A DNA stretch of 64,000 nt from positions 744,001-808,000 of the forward strand of contig NZ_CP042432.1 in NCBI RefSeq assembly GCF_008033235.1. Reading direction: 5' to 3'. Positions 24,842 through 34,310 of the stretch are shown in pieces. Source of the stretch: Anseongella ginsenosidimutans (GTDB lineage: Bacteria; Bacteroidota; Bacteroidia; Sphingobacteriales; Sphingobacteriaceae). The notes under the pieces are model-generated. The model was not told the origin of the DNA, searched no databases, and was given only the letters and a program-made list of their open reading frames with translations. Both the position numbers and the translations under genes were made by a program. Position 1 is the first letter of the stretch, and every line of letters starts with the position of its first letter.

Positions 24842-26845
24842 CTAAAGGCGGTTCATGGTAAAACGCAGATCATGGATCTGCCCCTGGAAGGGATCGGCCA
24901 CCGGTGCGTCACGCAGGAAACCGCAGGAGACGTAACCCCCGTTGATAACGGTATGAGCAGCGCCGGTGCCTCCTTCCAGGATCTTATTCCCGTTAAAAGT
25001 AAGTGCAAATTCCCCATCCGGGCCCAGGCGTAAGACAAAATGCCCCGAAATTTGCTTCAGGGGCCGGCTGTAAAAAGTTTTCCCGCCGTCAAAGGCCAGA
25101 GCGAGCTTTCCATTCTCGGCCAGGAGGGTAAACTGCCTGAAATAACGGCAGATCACGCCACCAGGAGCGTGACTTCTTGCATTCCCGCCTGATTTCGCGG
25201 GGCCTGCTTGCCGCCCGCCGGGATTCCGCGAGTTAGCTTCCGGCTGGCTTGCCGCTGGCCGGCCTGATCCAGCAGAGCCTGCATCCTTCCCACGTTCATC
25301 CCCTTGTAAGTAGCCGGAAATATAGAGGGTATCGGGATTCCAGCGATTTTTGTCAAACGAAAGGTGAAAAGCGGCTTCTCCCTGGGGCAACTCATAGGAA
25401 TTGGCTTGAAACCGGGGGAAATGCCCCTCCCTGATCATTTCTTCCGTTTCGCCTTGACTTGCCAGCTCGTTGCCTAAAAGAGCGCCCAGCTGTGCTAACC
25501 GCGTAGCATAACGAGGATTTTCCGCCAGGTTTTGCAATTCTTCCGGGTCCTTGTCCAGGTCATACAATTCTATGGAAGGGCGGTAACTGTAGCGACGCAG
25601 TAAAAAAGCCGCTTTCTCGTCTTCCCGGGCTTTTTTAACCCAGGAATCAAAATAATACATATTCTGTTCCACCTCGTCGATATGCGTAATGAAGCGGCGG
25701 CCAGGGTGGTAATTGCGAATATAATGGAAGCCTTCGCGGGAAATAACCGTGCGGGCGGGGGTATAATTATACCAGTAATGCGGTTCTACGGAGGTTTCGG
25801 CAAAAATATACTCCCGGTGTTCCTCTTTCTTTCCAAGCAATACCGGCGCAAAGCTCTTACCGTCCAGGTCCTTCGCCGGCTTTCCCCCCGTTAGTTCCAG
25901 CACCGTAGGCGTAATATCGGTAAGTGAAACAAGGGCATCCGAAATACTTCCTTCCCTTATCTTATCCGGCCAGCGCGCAATGAGCGGAACCCGCAGGCCC
26001 CGGTCATAGACGGTCCATTTCGCCCCGGGGAACTGGGTTCCCTGGTCAGAGAAAAACAGGAAAACCGTATTGCTTTGCTCACCGGTACTTTCAAGCGCCG
26101 CCATTATTTCTCCCAGCATTCGGTCCGCCTCACCAATGCTCTGGTAATAGGCGGCCAGGGCTGCCCTTGTTTTCTTTGTATCGGCCAGGTATTCCGGCAG
26201 TGCCAGGTTCGCAGGATCAAAATCGCGGTTTTTTACCCAGGGTACATGGGGCAGCCAGGGCGCCACTACCAGGCAGAGCGGCTGCTGCGGCTGCCCGCGG
26301 AAATGGTCCTGTATAAATTGCACGGTTTCCTTCCGGGGATCGCTCCGGGTTTCAATGGGTTCGTATCTTCCAAACTCCTGGCCGATATACTCAAAGGGGA
26401 AGGCCGCCCCGGGTGTCACGTGCGTTTTTCCCGCAAGTACCACCCGGTACCCCAGCGGTTTAAGGTAATGTGGCAGGCTTTTCACTCCGGCCCTGACAGC
26501 GAAATGATTCATCTGGCAGCCATTGCGGAAAGGATAAAGGCCGGTAAACAGGCTGCTGCGGGAAGGCGTACACATGGAAGAAGCCGCGTACGCAGACGTG
26601 AAGCGCATTCCCTCCGCGGCGAGGCGGTCCATATTAGGGGTTTGCACGTCCCCGTTGCCATAACAGCCAAGGTCTGACTGATTCTGATCATCGGTGATAA
26701 AGATCACGATGTTCGGCCTTTCATTACCGGCGGCCGGTTCTTCTGCGGCCATGGAAGAATCCTGAGAAAGTGCTTGCGAGCCGCTCAGGGCGAGCAATGC
26801 CGTAGCAAGCAATGCCACAGCAAGCGAAAAGCGTCTTAATTTCAT
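24842..26845 (-). CDS. Secreted type I sulfatase
   Basis: A 667-residue sulfatase from the Met at 26845, which starts a signal peptide. The metal-binding DD follows in IVIFITDDQNQSDLGCYG (D52, D53). The formylglycine signature C-x-P-S-R is CTPSRSSLFTG (C92), so it needs the anaerobic or FGE-type maturation enzyme. The catalytic domain runs to about residue 490 and most resembles the heparan N-sulfatase/arylsulfatase group. A C-terminal beta-sandwich-like domain is interrupted by a 35-residue Gly/Ala/Ser/Pro-rich insertion. It follows the SusD/SusC pair on the same strand after a terminator, so it probably desulfates the glycan taken up by that pair. Confidence 0.9.
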   Translation of the reverse strand: MKLRRFSLAVALLATALLALSGSQALSQDSSMAAEEPAAGNERPNIVIFITDDQNQSDLGCYGNGDVQTPNMDRLAAEGMRFTSAYAASSMCTPSRSSLFTGLYPFRNGCQMNHFAVRAGVKSLPHYLKPLGYRVVLAGKTHVTPGAAFPFEYIGQEFGRYEPIETRSDPRKETVQFIQDHFRGQPQQPLCLVVAPWLPHVPWVKNRDFDPANLALPEYLADTKKTRAALAAYYQSIGEADRMLGEIMAALESTGEQSNTVFLFFSDQGTQFPGAKWTVYDRGLRVPLIARWPDKIREGSISDALVSLTDITPTVLELTGGKPAKDLDGKSFAPVLLGKKEEHREYIFAETSVEPHYWYNYTPARTVISREGFHYIRNYHPGRRFITHIDEVEQNMYYFDSWVKKAREDEKAAFLLRRYSYRPSIELYDLDKDPEELQNLAENPRYATRLAQLGALLGNELASQGETEEMIREGHFPRFQANSYELPQGEAAFHLSFDKNRWNPDTLYISGYLQGDERGKDAGSAGSGRPAASQPEANSRNPGGRQAGPAKSGGNARSHAPGGVICRYFRQFTLLAENGKLALAFDGGKTFYSRPLKQISGHFVLRLGPDGEFALTFNGNKILEGGTGAAHTVINGGYVSCGFLRDAPVADPFQGQIHDLRFTMNRL

Positions 26846-26865
26846 ATGAAAAGAAAATATAAACA

Positions 26866-26899
26866 AAATTCCGCCCCCTCGGAAGGAAAGGCGGAATTT
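26866..26899 (-). terminator. Intrinsic terminator between susD and the sulfatase gene
   Basis: A perfect 10-bp inverted repeat (AAATTCCGCC / GGCGGAATTT) with a 14-base loop lies 19 bases after the SusD stop. On the minus strand it is followed by TTTTGTTTAT. It should separate the susCD transcript from the sulfatase gene, at least partly. Confidence 0.65.
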
Positions 26900-26917
26900 G
26901 TTCCTAAACCTAAAGCG

Positions 26918-28777
26918 TTATTCTTCTTCTTCCGCAGGCGGTATTTCCGTCAGCGGCGGTACATTATTTTCGTAACCTGCATAGCCTTTGTTCTGGTTGA
27001 TCTGCCCTTGCGTGTTGGTATTAATGGCGTCTGCCGGAATCGGCCACAGCACATGGAACGCACTCATCGTGTATTCGTCTCCGTGACGGGTTTTTACGCC
27101 CTGGTTATAGAATTCCGTCTTTTCCATGATCCGGTCATACCAGAAATTATTATCGGAAAAACTTTCCATATTGTAAGATTTCCCGTTATAGGCTGTCTTC
27201 CCGGTCATGGCAAAAATATAGGCTATACGGGTAAGCTCCGTTTTGCGCGGCTCTTCCCAGTAGAGTTCCCGTGCCCTTTCATCCAGAATGGCAGCGATAT
27301 TCACATCAGCTGCTGTAATGGCAGCGGCCCCGGCGCGTGTTCTTACGGCGTTGATATCCGCGGCGGCCAGCGCCAGCTGATCTTTCCAGAAATACGCTTC
27401 CGCGCGCAGCAAATAGGTCTCCGCCAGCCTGAATACATACCAGTCCGTATGGCCGCCGGCAGGCTGAGCCCGCTCAGGATCAGGAATATACACTTTATAA
27501 TGCGGCCAGGAATACCAGCAGCGGATGGTGTCAATGGTTAGCAGGGCTCCCGCATCGTTCCTGAGCTGCAGCGGCTTCCCATAATAGGGGTCCGGGGTTT
27601 GGGTCCCGGGGGCAATGCCGGGGTTGTTGTAAACAAGGTCTTCCATATCCATCCAGTTGCCCGGAGCATGACGCAGGTCATTGGGATCGCCCCAGATCAT
27701 ATTCGTGGCATACCAGGTGCCGCGCGAACGGCCGATTCCCCGCCCGTATTGTTCCACCTGGGGAATGGGCTCGCCGGCTTTGTCGCTGGTTCCCTTATTC
27801 CCGGTAGGCGTGTTGATATTGGAGCCCCAATAGGGAATTGACTGGCGCATGATCTGGATACCGCCGTCCATATTCCCATCCATGTCCAGCCGGTCTATTA
27901 CCAGCATCAGCGCTTCCTTATTAATAGCCAGAGATTTATTGGCCGGCCGGTGAAGGTCCCAGATAATATTTTTGCTGGGATCCCCGGCGTCTACCCCGAA
28001 ACGTTCCGTCATAAGGGCGTGTGTTCCGCCGTCTATGACCCGGCTGGCAGAAGCGATCGCATCGTCAAATAGGCCCAGCGCCAGGTTTACCTTTGTTAAC
28101 AGGTGACTGACCGCGCCTTTTGAAACCGCGCCCTTATCCACGATTGCCGGAACCCATTCTTCAGCGAACTCCAGGTCTGTTTTCATTTGCTGAAGGATCA
28201 CTTCCCGCTTGGTGGAATAAAAATCAAGTTTCGGCTTCGTAATCTCCTCAAGGATCAGGGGCACATCTCCGAACTGCTGCGTGAGCCGGTAATACCGGTA
28301 AGCCCGGTGGAAATAGGCCGCCCCCAGCACCGCGTTTTTCTGCTCTTCCGATTCCCATTCCGGCAGGTCAATATTGGAAATAGCCGTATTGGCATACTTT
28401 ATTCCCTTAAAACCTTCGTACCAGTACCAGCCTATCCTGTTATAATCCGTATGGTTCAGCTGGGCATCCGGCGTAATCTGGAGATTCAGATCCTGCGCCG
28501 GCCCGGATTTGTCTGTAGTACCTTCTACAGCAATTTCGGAGAATATATTCTCGGTGATAATCGGGCTTCCATCCCCGTACCATTCGTAGCGCATATTCCG
28601 CTCACAGGCGATAAGCGTAGCCATCAGTCCTTCCGGGGTATTAAATGTATTTTCCGGAGTATAGAAAGACAATTCCTTGGTGTCGAGCCATTCATCGCTG
28701 CAGCCTGTTGTTCCGCCCAGCAGGAGCGCCAGGGAGGCGACGGCTATAACAGCTGGTTTTTTATAGTTCGTTTTCAT
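26918..28777 (-). CDS. SusD/RagB-family nutrient-binding lipoprotein
   Basis: A 619-residue surface lipoprotein ([16 protein letters not shown], Cys at about residue 26). It has the SusD pattern: TPR-like helices in the N-terminal half ([21 protein letters not shown]) and the C-terminal RagB region with [19 protein letters not shown] and [17 protein letters not shown]. It caps the SusC channel and binds the oligosaccharide before import. It is encoded 24 bases downstream of its susC partner, and the neighbouring sulfatase suggests that the substrate is a sulfated glycan. The C-terminus ends in an acidic EEEE run. Confidence 0.93.
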   Translation of the reverse strand: MKTNYKKPAVIAVASLALLLGGTTGCSDEWLDTKELSFYTPENTFNTPEGLMATLIACERNMRYEWYGDGSPIITENIFSEIAVEGTTDKSGPAQDLNLQITPDAQLNHTDYNRIGWYWYEGFKGIKYANTAISNIDLPEWESEEQKNAVLGAAYFHRAYRYYRLTQQFGDVPLILEEITKPKLDFYSTKREVILQQMKTDLEFAEEWVPAIVDKGAVSKGAVSHLLTKVNLALGLFDDAIASASRVIDGGTHALMTERFGVDAGDPSKNIIWDLHRPANKSLAINKEALMLVIDRLDMDGNMDGGIQIMRQSIPYWGSNINTPTGNKGTSDKAGEPIPQVEQYGRGIGRSRGTWYATNMIWGDPNDLRHAPGNWMDMEDLVYNNPGIAPGTQTPDPYYGKPLQLRNDAGALLTIDTIRCWYSWPHYKVYIPDPERAQPAGGHTDWYVFRLAETYLLRAEAYFWKDQLALAAADINAVRTRAGAAAITAADVNIAAILDERARELYWEEPRKTELTRIAYIFAMTGKTAYNGKSYNMESFSDNNFWYDRIMEKTEFYNQGVKTRHGDEYTMSAFHVLWPIPADAINTNTQGQINQNKGYAGYENNVPPLTEIPPAEEEE

Positions 28778-28801
28778 GTCAGTTCAATTTAATATGCACG
28801 T

Positions 28802-31800
28802 TTACAGGGTAAGATCAATGCCGAAGGTGTATGTTCTGGGCGTCGGGCCGGCGCCTACTTCCGGATCCCATTCCGGATCCCAGTAATCCCAGTTCGGCGC
28901 CCACACACCCACGTTCCGGATATTGAAAAAGAATTTCAGGCTTTCCACCTTTGCTCTTTCCAGGAACTGATGCGGCACATTATATCCCAGGGCGATATTG
29001 TCCAGGCGAATAAAAGAACGGTCCCGGTACACGCTAAAGCCGCTGGAAGCGCCCTCGCTTGAATAAAGCCTTGCCCATTCATTAGTTGGATTCTCAGGCG
29101 TCCAGTAGGGGAAGACGTAAGAACTGGTCCTGTCCAGGAAGCCATCCCTGTTCTTTGCCTGGTTAAAGGCAGTTTTATGCCCCCAGTAAGAGTAGATCAT
29201 AAAGGACACATCCAGGTTTTTGAAAAGGCTGAACTCGTTCCGGATCGTCCATTTAAACCGCGGCTCCTCAAATCCCTGGAATACCTTATCTTCCCTGGTG
29301 AACTGTCCGTCGCCGTTAAGGTCCACGACCTTGAAGTCCCCGGGCGATACCCCGTATTTATCGGCTTCTTCGGCTTCGTCCTGCTGCCATACGCCGTCCA
29401 CCTGGTAGTTCCATATTTCGTCAATGCCATGACCGATGAACCATTCATTTTCCAGGTCATCCAGCTCGTTCCCGTTTTCGTCCGTATCCCCGTATAAATG
29501 CGCGATCTCGTTCCTGTTCAACTGGAAATTAAAAGAAGTCCTCCAGGAAAAGTTGTCCTTGCTCATATTCAGGCTGCTAAGACTCAGTTCTATCCCCTTG
29601 TTCTTCACTTCTCCCAGGTTATCCCAAACGAAGTTGAAGCCGAGGATATCGGGAAGGGACCGCTGCACCAGCAGATCAGTGGTGGACATTTCGTAGAGTT
29701 CCAGTGTACCGTCCACCTTGTTGAAGAGCGAAAAGTCCAGGCCGATATTGAAAGCCGTTGTCCGCTCCCATTGCAAATTGGGGTTAGCCATTTTATCTAC
29801 GTACAGCTGGTTCACCTGGTACACCTCGCCATCGGAGTTTACATGCAGGTAGGGCCCGGCAGTCAGGTTCGAAAGGGCGGCATAACGTCCGCCCGGGCCC
29901 AGGTCCCTGTTACCGTTGCTTCCCCAGGAAACCCGGAGCTTGCCATAGTTCAGCCAGCTGCTGTTATAAAAAGGCTCTTCTGAAAATACCCAGCCGCCGG
30001 CGATGGAAAAGAAGGTAGCCCGGGGATTTGCTTCGCCGAATGCCGAATAACCGTCGCGGCGAACCGAAGCGGTCATCAGGTACCGGTCCCTGAAGGAATA
30101 GATTAACCGGGCCATTAACGCATCTCCTGTACTGTACTGGTCATCACTTTCAACAAGCGGGTTCGTTCCCGATTTAATTCCGTGATAACCCAGGTCATCG
30201 TGCGGAATGAAACCTTCATTGGTCATGGTATTATCCCAGCTTTGATATTTCTCAGCGTTGGCCAGAAGGGTCACGTTAAAGTTGTGGACATCTGCAACGG
30301 TCTTGTTCCAGTTCAGAATGTTGTCCACCTGCCAGTAATAGACTTTTCGCTGCCGCCGGGAAACATGGCCTCCGTCCCGGCCCCAGTCTTCATGTTTTGA
30401 CGATTCGTGATTGTACCGTTCATAAAATTCGAACCGGGGGGTAAAGTTGAGCCGGTAGGTGATCCCAAAGGGCAGTGTCACTTTGGCGAAAAGCGTCGAG
30501 TTGAGCGTCGTTTCTTTTTGCCGGCGGTCCGTAAGGCTGGGAGCATAATAAGGATGGTTACCGCCGCTGTTCTCTTCATTGGGGCGGTATTTATAAAAGC
30601 CCTCTTCATCAAATTCCGATCCCCAGGGAGAAAGCGTCCTGGCCAGGCCCCAGTTAACAGGCACCTGGCTTTCATCACGGTCGGCAAACTGGGTGTGCAT
30701 CCCAACGGAGAGAAAGTCATTGACCTTTCCTTCTATATTGATCCTGCTTCTCACCGTCTGGAAATCATCCCCCACCACAATACCTTCATTATCCAGGTAA
30801 CCCAGGGACATATAGTACTGCACTCCTTCTTTCCGCCCGGAAAGACTGATCGTATGATCCTGCCGGAAAGCATTCTGGAACATCATATCGTACCAGTTCA
30901 CACTTTTTCCCGCTTTATAATTTTCGATTTCCACGGGCTGCATATTCAACCGCCGCAGCCAGACGGACACCGGATCGCCGCTGGAGCCGTCATAGGCCAT
31001 CCATTCGTCCAGGGAAATATCGCTGGGAAGGTTGCGCGGATCGGAAAACTCGTAAGGGTCGTACCCTCCGGCATTGATGTTCTTCATCACATCTTCCCGC
31101 CAGGCAATGAATTCATGCGGCCCGTACACCGGCTCGTTTACCGACATCGTGGCAATGCTCACATTGCTATTAAAGTTTACCGTGGTTTTGCCCTCCTGAC
31201 CCTTTTTAGTAGTGATCAGGATCACCCCGCTGGCCGCTTTGGCCCCGAATACAGCGGCCGAGCTGGCATCCTTCAGGACGTCGATGGTTTCGATATCATT
31301 CGGGTTGATATCGGCAAGCTGCCCGGGGTAGATCACCCCGTCCAGTACGATCAGGGGACTTCCGCCTGCATTCAGCGTAGCCCGGCCCCGTACCTCCAGC
31401 CCGGCGCCTCCTTTTGCGGAAGTACTGAAGCCCACGTTCAGCCCGGCAATGTTCCCGCGCAGAATATCAGCAACGGCATTGGGGTTTTCGTTCTCCAGCT
31501 TCTCGGCGCTCACCTGGGAAACGGCGCCGGTAAGATCCTTTTTCCTTGCGGTACCGTAACCGATCACCACCACCTGGTCCAGGGAGGCCACGTCTTCCTC
31601 CATGACCGTATTAATTACGGACTTTCCCTCCACGGGAATTTCCTGCTGGCCGAAGCCAAGCAGGCTGAATACCAGTACGGCGTCCGGATCCACGCCTTCC
31701 AGCTGGTAATTCCCTTCAATGTCGGTACTGGTGCCCAGGGTGGTGCCTTTCACCGTCACGCTCACACCCGGTAGTCCGGAATTCTGGAAAGTTACTTTCC

Positions 31801-31930
31801 CGTTAACCTCGATGCGGTCCTGGCCGTAGGCCTGAAAACAGCAAAATAAGCATAAAACAATCGATTGCAATCGGAACAAGAGTTTGTTCCGGCCCTGTCC
31901 GGGACAGGGTGGGTTGGGTTTGGTTTTCAT
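28802..31930 (-). CDS. SusC/RagA-family TonB-dependent outer-membrane transporter
   Basis: A 1042-residue receptor. After a signal peptide ending near the YGQD segment comes a carboxypeptidase-regulatory-like domain (about 42-120). The TonB box region and the SusC-specific DQVVVIGYGTARKKDLTGA lead into the plug domain (about 125-240, with SPLIVLDGVIYPG). The 22-strand barrel fills the rest and ends TFGIDLTL. There is no STN domain and no adjacent FecR gene, so its expression is not controlled by the trans-envelope FecR route used by the other two loci here. It pairs with the SusD gene downstream and is divergent from the HerA-like gene, with a 232-base AT-rich gap. Confidence 0.94.
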   Translation of the reverse strand: MKTKPNPPCPGQGRNKLLFRLQSIVLCLFCCFQAYGQDRIEVNGKVTFQNSGLPGVSVTVKGTTLGTSTDIEGNYQLEGVDPDAVLVFSLLGFGQQEIPVEGKSVINTVMEEDVASLDQVVVIGYGTARKKDLTGAVSQVSAEKLENENPNAVADILRGNIAGLNVGFSTSAKGGAGLEVRGRATLNAGGSPLIVLDGVIYPGQLADINPNDIETIDVLKDASSAAVFGAKAASGVILITTKKGQEGKTTVNFNSNVSIATMSVNEPVYGPHEFIAWREDVMKNINAGGYDPYEFSDPRNLPSDISLDEWMAYDGSSGDPVSVWLRRLNMQPVEIENYKAGKSVNWYDMMFQNAFRQDHTISLSGRKEGVQYYMSLGYLDNEGIVVGDDFQTVRSRINIEGKVNDFLSVGMHTQFADRDESQVPVNWGLARTLSPWGSEFDEEGFYKYRPNEENSGGNHPYYAPSLTDRRQKETTLNSTLFAKVTLPFGITYRLNFTPRFEFYERYNHESSKHEDWGRDGGHVSRRQRKVYYWQVDNILNWNKTVADVHNFNVTLLANAEKYQSWDNTMTNEGFIPHDDLGYHGIKSGTNPLVESDDQYSTGDALMARLIYSFRDRYLMTASVRRDGYSAFGEANPRATFFSIAGGWVFSEEPFYNSSWLNYGKLRVSWGSNGNRDLGPGGRYAALSNLTAGPYLHVNSDGEVYQVNQLYVDKMANPNLQWERTTAFNIGLDFSLFNKVDGTLELYEMSTTDLLVQRSLPDILGFNFVWDNLGEVKNKGIELSLSSLNMSKDNFSWRTSFNFQLNRNEIAHLYGDTDENGNELDDLENEWFIGHGIDEIWNYQVDGVWQQDEAEEADKYGVSPGDFKVVDLNGDGQFTREDKVFQGFEEPRFKWTIRNEFSLFKNLDVSFMIYSYWGHKTAFNQAKNRDGFLDRTSSYVFPYWTPENPTNEWARLYSSEGASSGFSVYRDRSFIRLDNIALGYNVPHQFLERAKVESLKFFFNIRNVGVWAPNWDYWDPEWDPEVGAGPTPRTYTFGIDLTL

Positions 31931-32106
31931 TAATTCGCTTTTTAATTAGGTTTAGCCTTACAAAACTGTAACAAGAATATCACACTAAGTTATAGAAAAG
32001 CTAATGCGGCTTTATTATTCACCGCCTCAGGCCCTTCCTTTTTTAAGGCAAAAACCGCCTTTCTGGGGGTGTTCAATCGTTTTCCTAAATTGAAATATAA
32101 ATGTTA

Positions 32107-32140
32107 CATTGACTCGTATTCATGAAGTTTCCTATATTTA
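32107..32140 (+). promoter_or_regulatory. Possible Bacteroidota promoter for the HerA-like gene
   Basis: ATTG at 32108-32111 and TATATTTA at 32133-32140 resemble the -33 TTTG and -7 TAnnTTTG boxes, with a 21-base gap, 23 bases before the start codon. The -7 box has one mismatch. The rest of the 31931-32162 gap is AT-rich with no further feature seen. Confidence 0.35.
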
Positions 32141-32162
32141 ATTATCATTATTTCAGATCAGG

Positions 32163-33740
32163 ATGGCAAACGTTGAAACTTTCCGCGAACACATTGAAAA
32201 AGGCTATACTTTCCAGGGGGATAGCCTTTTGCTGGGCGCTTCCATGCTGGAAGGCAAAGCTGTTAAAGACAGCCAGGTAAAAGCACCGCTGTCAACTTTT
32301 AACCGGCACGGCCTGGTAGCAGGCGCCACCGGCACCGGGAAAACAAAAACTCTTCAGGGGATTTGCGAAAAATTATCTGAAAAAGGCGTTCCTGTGCTGA
32401 TCATGGACATTAAAGGGGATGTAAGCGGCCTTTCCCAGCCGGGCGAACCCAATCCGAAGCTGGACGGGCGGCACCAGCTGATCGGCTCGCCCTGGAAAGC
32501 AGACGCCTTTCCCGTGGAACTGCTGAGTATCTCGGATGAACCGGGAGTACAGCTCAGGGCTACCATCTCCGAATTCGGGCCTGTACTCTTAGCTAAAATG
32601 CTGGAATTGAACGAAACCCAGTCGGGTGTGGTTTCACTGGTCTTCAAATATTGCGATGATAAGAAGCTTCCCCTGCTGGATATCAAAGACTTCCGAAAAA
32701 CGCTTCAATACCTGGGCGACGAAGGCAAGGAGGAACTGGAGAAAGAATACGGGCGCATCAGCTCTTCGTCCATGGGCGCCATTATGCGTAACCTGGTGGC
32801 GCTGGAAGAGCAGGGAGCGGATAAGTTCTTCGGGGAACGTTCCTTTGACGTGGCAGACCTGACGCGGCTGGATGAGCGCGGCTACGGCTATATAAATATT
32901 TTACGGCTTACGGATATCCAGGGAAAGCCGCGTTTATTTTCCACTTTTATGCTTTGCCTGCTGGCCGAAATTTACGAGACTTTCCCGGAGCAGGGCGATG
33001 TGGAACGCCCCGAGCTGGTGATCTTTATTGACGAGGCGCACCTGATCTTTGAAGAAGCTTCCAAATCACTGCTCAACCAGATTGAGACGATCATCAAGCT
33101 GATCCGCTCCAAGGGCATCGGCATTTTTTTCTGCACGCAAAACCCCGACGATGTGCCTGCGGAGGTTCTTGGGCAACTGGGGATGAAAATACAGCATGCG
33201 CTCCGTGCCTTTACGGAGCGTGACCGCAAAGCGATCAAAAGCGCCGCGGAAAATTACCCGGTTTCGGAATTTTACGAGACCAACCAGCTGCTCACTCAAT
33301 TAGGGATAGGAGAAGCCCTTATAACAGTACTCAATGAAAAAGGTATTCCCACCCCGCTGGTCCATACCCTCCTTACCGCTCCGGCATCCAGGATGGATAC
33401 GATCAGCGAAGAAGAAATTCAAACGCTGGTGCGGAAATCGCGCCTCGTAGAAAAATACGGGGAACAGGTTGACCGGGAAAGCGCTTATGAGATCCTCGGA
33501 AAAAAGATGGAAGCCCTGGAGCAGGAGCTGCTGGAACAGCAGCAGGCCGAAGAAGCGCTGAAAGAAGAAAAGAAGGAACGCGCTACCCCCTCCACCCTGG
33601 AAAAAGTGGTAAACAGTACGGCCGGCCGCACCGTCATCCGCGAGGTAACCCGCGGCCTCCTGGGAGTACTGGGCCTCACCAGCCGCAGAAGGACCACCCG
33701 GCGCAGGAGTTCCGGCGGATTATTCGATCTTTTTAAATAA
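32163..33740 (+). CDS. HerA-like ATPase of the DUF853 (YjgR) family
   Basis: A 525-residue cytosolic protein. Walker A is GATGTGKTK (G54-K60) and Walker B is LVIFIDEAH (D290-E291), in the spacing of the HerA/FtsK-like helicase family DUF853, represented by E. coli YjgR. A coiled region of Glu/Lys/Gln at about 440-480 and a basic Arg/Ser-rich tail (SRRRTTRRRSSGG) end the protein. The family is widespread, but the role is poorly known and probably involves DNA or membrane-linked translocation. It stands alone between the SusC promoter and the Dabb gene, 65 bases apart. Identification as DUF853 is secure; the function is not. Confidence 0.88.
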   Translation: MANVETFREHIEKGYTFQGDSLLLGASMLEGKAVKDSQVKAPLSTFNRHGLVAGATGTGKTKTLQGICEKLSEKGVPVLIMDIKGDVSGLSQPGEPNPKLDGRHQLIGSPWKADAFPVELLSISDEPGVQLRATISEFGPVLLAKMLELNETQSGVVSLVFKYCDDKKLPLLDIKDFRKTLQYLGDEGKEELEKEYGRISSSSMGAIMRNLVALEEQGADKFFGERSFDVADLTRLDERGYGYINILRLTDIQGKPRLFSTFMLCLLAEIYETFPEQGDVERPELVIFIDEAHLIFEEASKSLLNQIETIIKLIRSKGIGIFFCTQNPDDVPAEVLGQLGMKIQHALRAFTERDRKAIKSAAENYPVSEFYETNQLLTQLGIGEALITVLNEKGIPTPLVHTLLTAPASRMDTISEEEIQTLVRKSRLVEKYGEQVDRESAYEILGKKMEALEQELLEQQQAEEALKEEKKERATPSTLEKVVNSTAGRTVIREVTRGLLGVLGLTSRRRTTRRRSSGGLFDLFK

Positions 33741-33805
33741 TTTAGCGATCCGGCTTCAGGACCTTTGCCAACGCATTGCGCTGCTCCGGTGTAAAATTTT
33801 TTAAT

Positions 33806-34273
33806 ATGAAATCAAAGAACTTAGTTAATTCAATCACTACCGGTATGTTTATTTTTGCCTTCGGCTTTATCAGCTGCCAAATGAGCCCCTCCTCTTCGGA
33901 TTCAGCCGGATCCCCTGATTCTGCCGCCTCGGCTCCTGCGGCCCTGGAAAGCGGAACCGCAGTCGCACCGGCAAAAGTGCAGCACATGGTTTGCTTTAAA
34001 TTCAAAGAAGGCGTTACCGAAGAACAAAAGCAGCAGCATATGGCTGATTTTGCCGCTTTAAAAGATTCTATCCCCGAAGTAAAAAGCTATTCCGGCGCCT
34101 ATACTTTTGAAGTAAGCTACGAGAAAACCGCCGATTACGACTGCATGCATATTGCGGGCTTCGATTCGGAAGAAGGGCTGGAAACCTATTTCCATCACCC
34201 TGCCCACCAGCGCTTTATTGAACGCAATAAGGATGCCTGGGCCGATGTGATCGTCGTCAACTCGAAGGAATAA
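33806..34273 (+). CDS. Dabb (stress-responsive alpha/beta barrel) lipoprotein
   Basis: From the ATG at 33806 the protein has 155 residues, with a lipoprotein signal (FIFAFGFISC), a Ser/Ala/Pro linker and a C-terminal Dabb ferredoxin-like barrel of about 95 residues. The barrel begins VQHMVCFKFKEGVTEEQ and ends near NKDAWADVIVV. Dabb domains form dimers; many are of unknown function, and secreted Bacteroidota versions often lie near polysaccharide or sugar-oxidation genes. The longer frame from 33776 only adds an unlikely basic leader. It converges on the SusD gene across a shared hairpin terminator. Confidence 0.83.
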   Translation: MKSKNLVNSITTGMFIFAFGFISCQMSPSSSDSAGSPDSAASAPAALESGTAVAPAKVQHMVCFKFKEGVTEEQKQQHMADFAALKDSIPEVKSYSGAYTFEVSYEKTADYDCMHIAGFDSEEGLETYFHHPAHQRFIERNKDAWADVIVVNSKE

Positions 34274-34290
34274 CATCCAATCTGGCAAAG

Positions 34291-34310
34291 CCCGGGCTCA
34301 ATAGCCCGGG
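34291..34310. terminator. Shared hairpin between convergent Dabb and SusD genes
   Basis: A perfect 8-bp stem CCCGGGCT / AGCCCGGG with loop CAAT, 17 bases after the Dabb stop and overlapping the SusD stop codon at 34298. The T-run is weak on both sides, so strength as a terminator is uncertain. Confidence 0.5.

Noticed and set aside
30407-31774. Long 455-codon plus-strand frame opposite the first SusC
   Set aside because: Composition (many His, Pro, Ile, Gly) and position exactly opposite a full SusC gene show an antisense shadow produced by codon bias.
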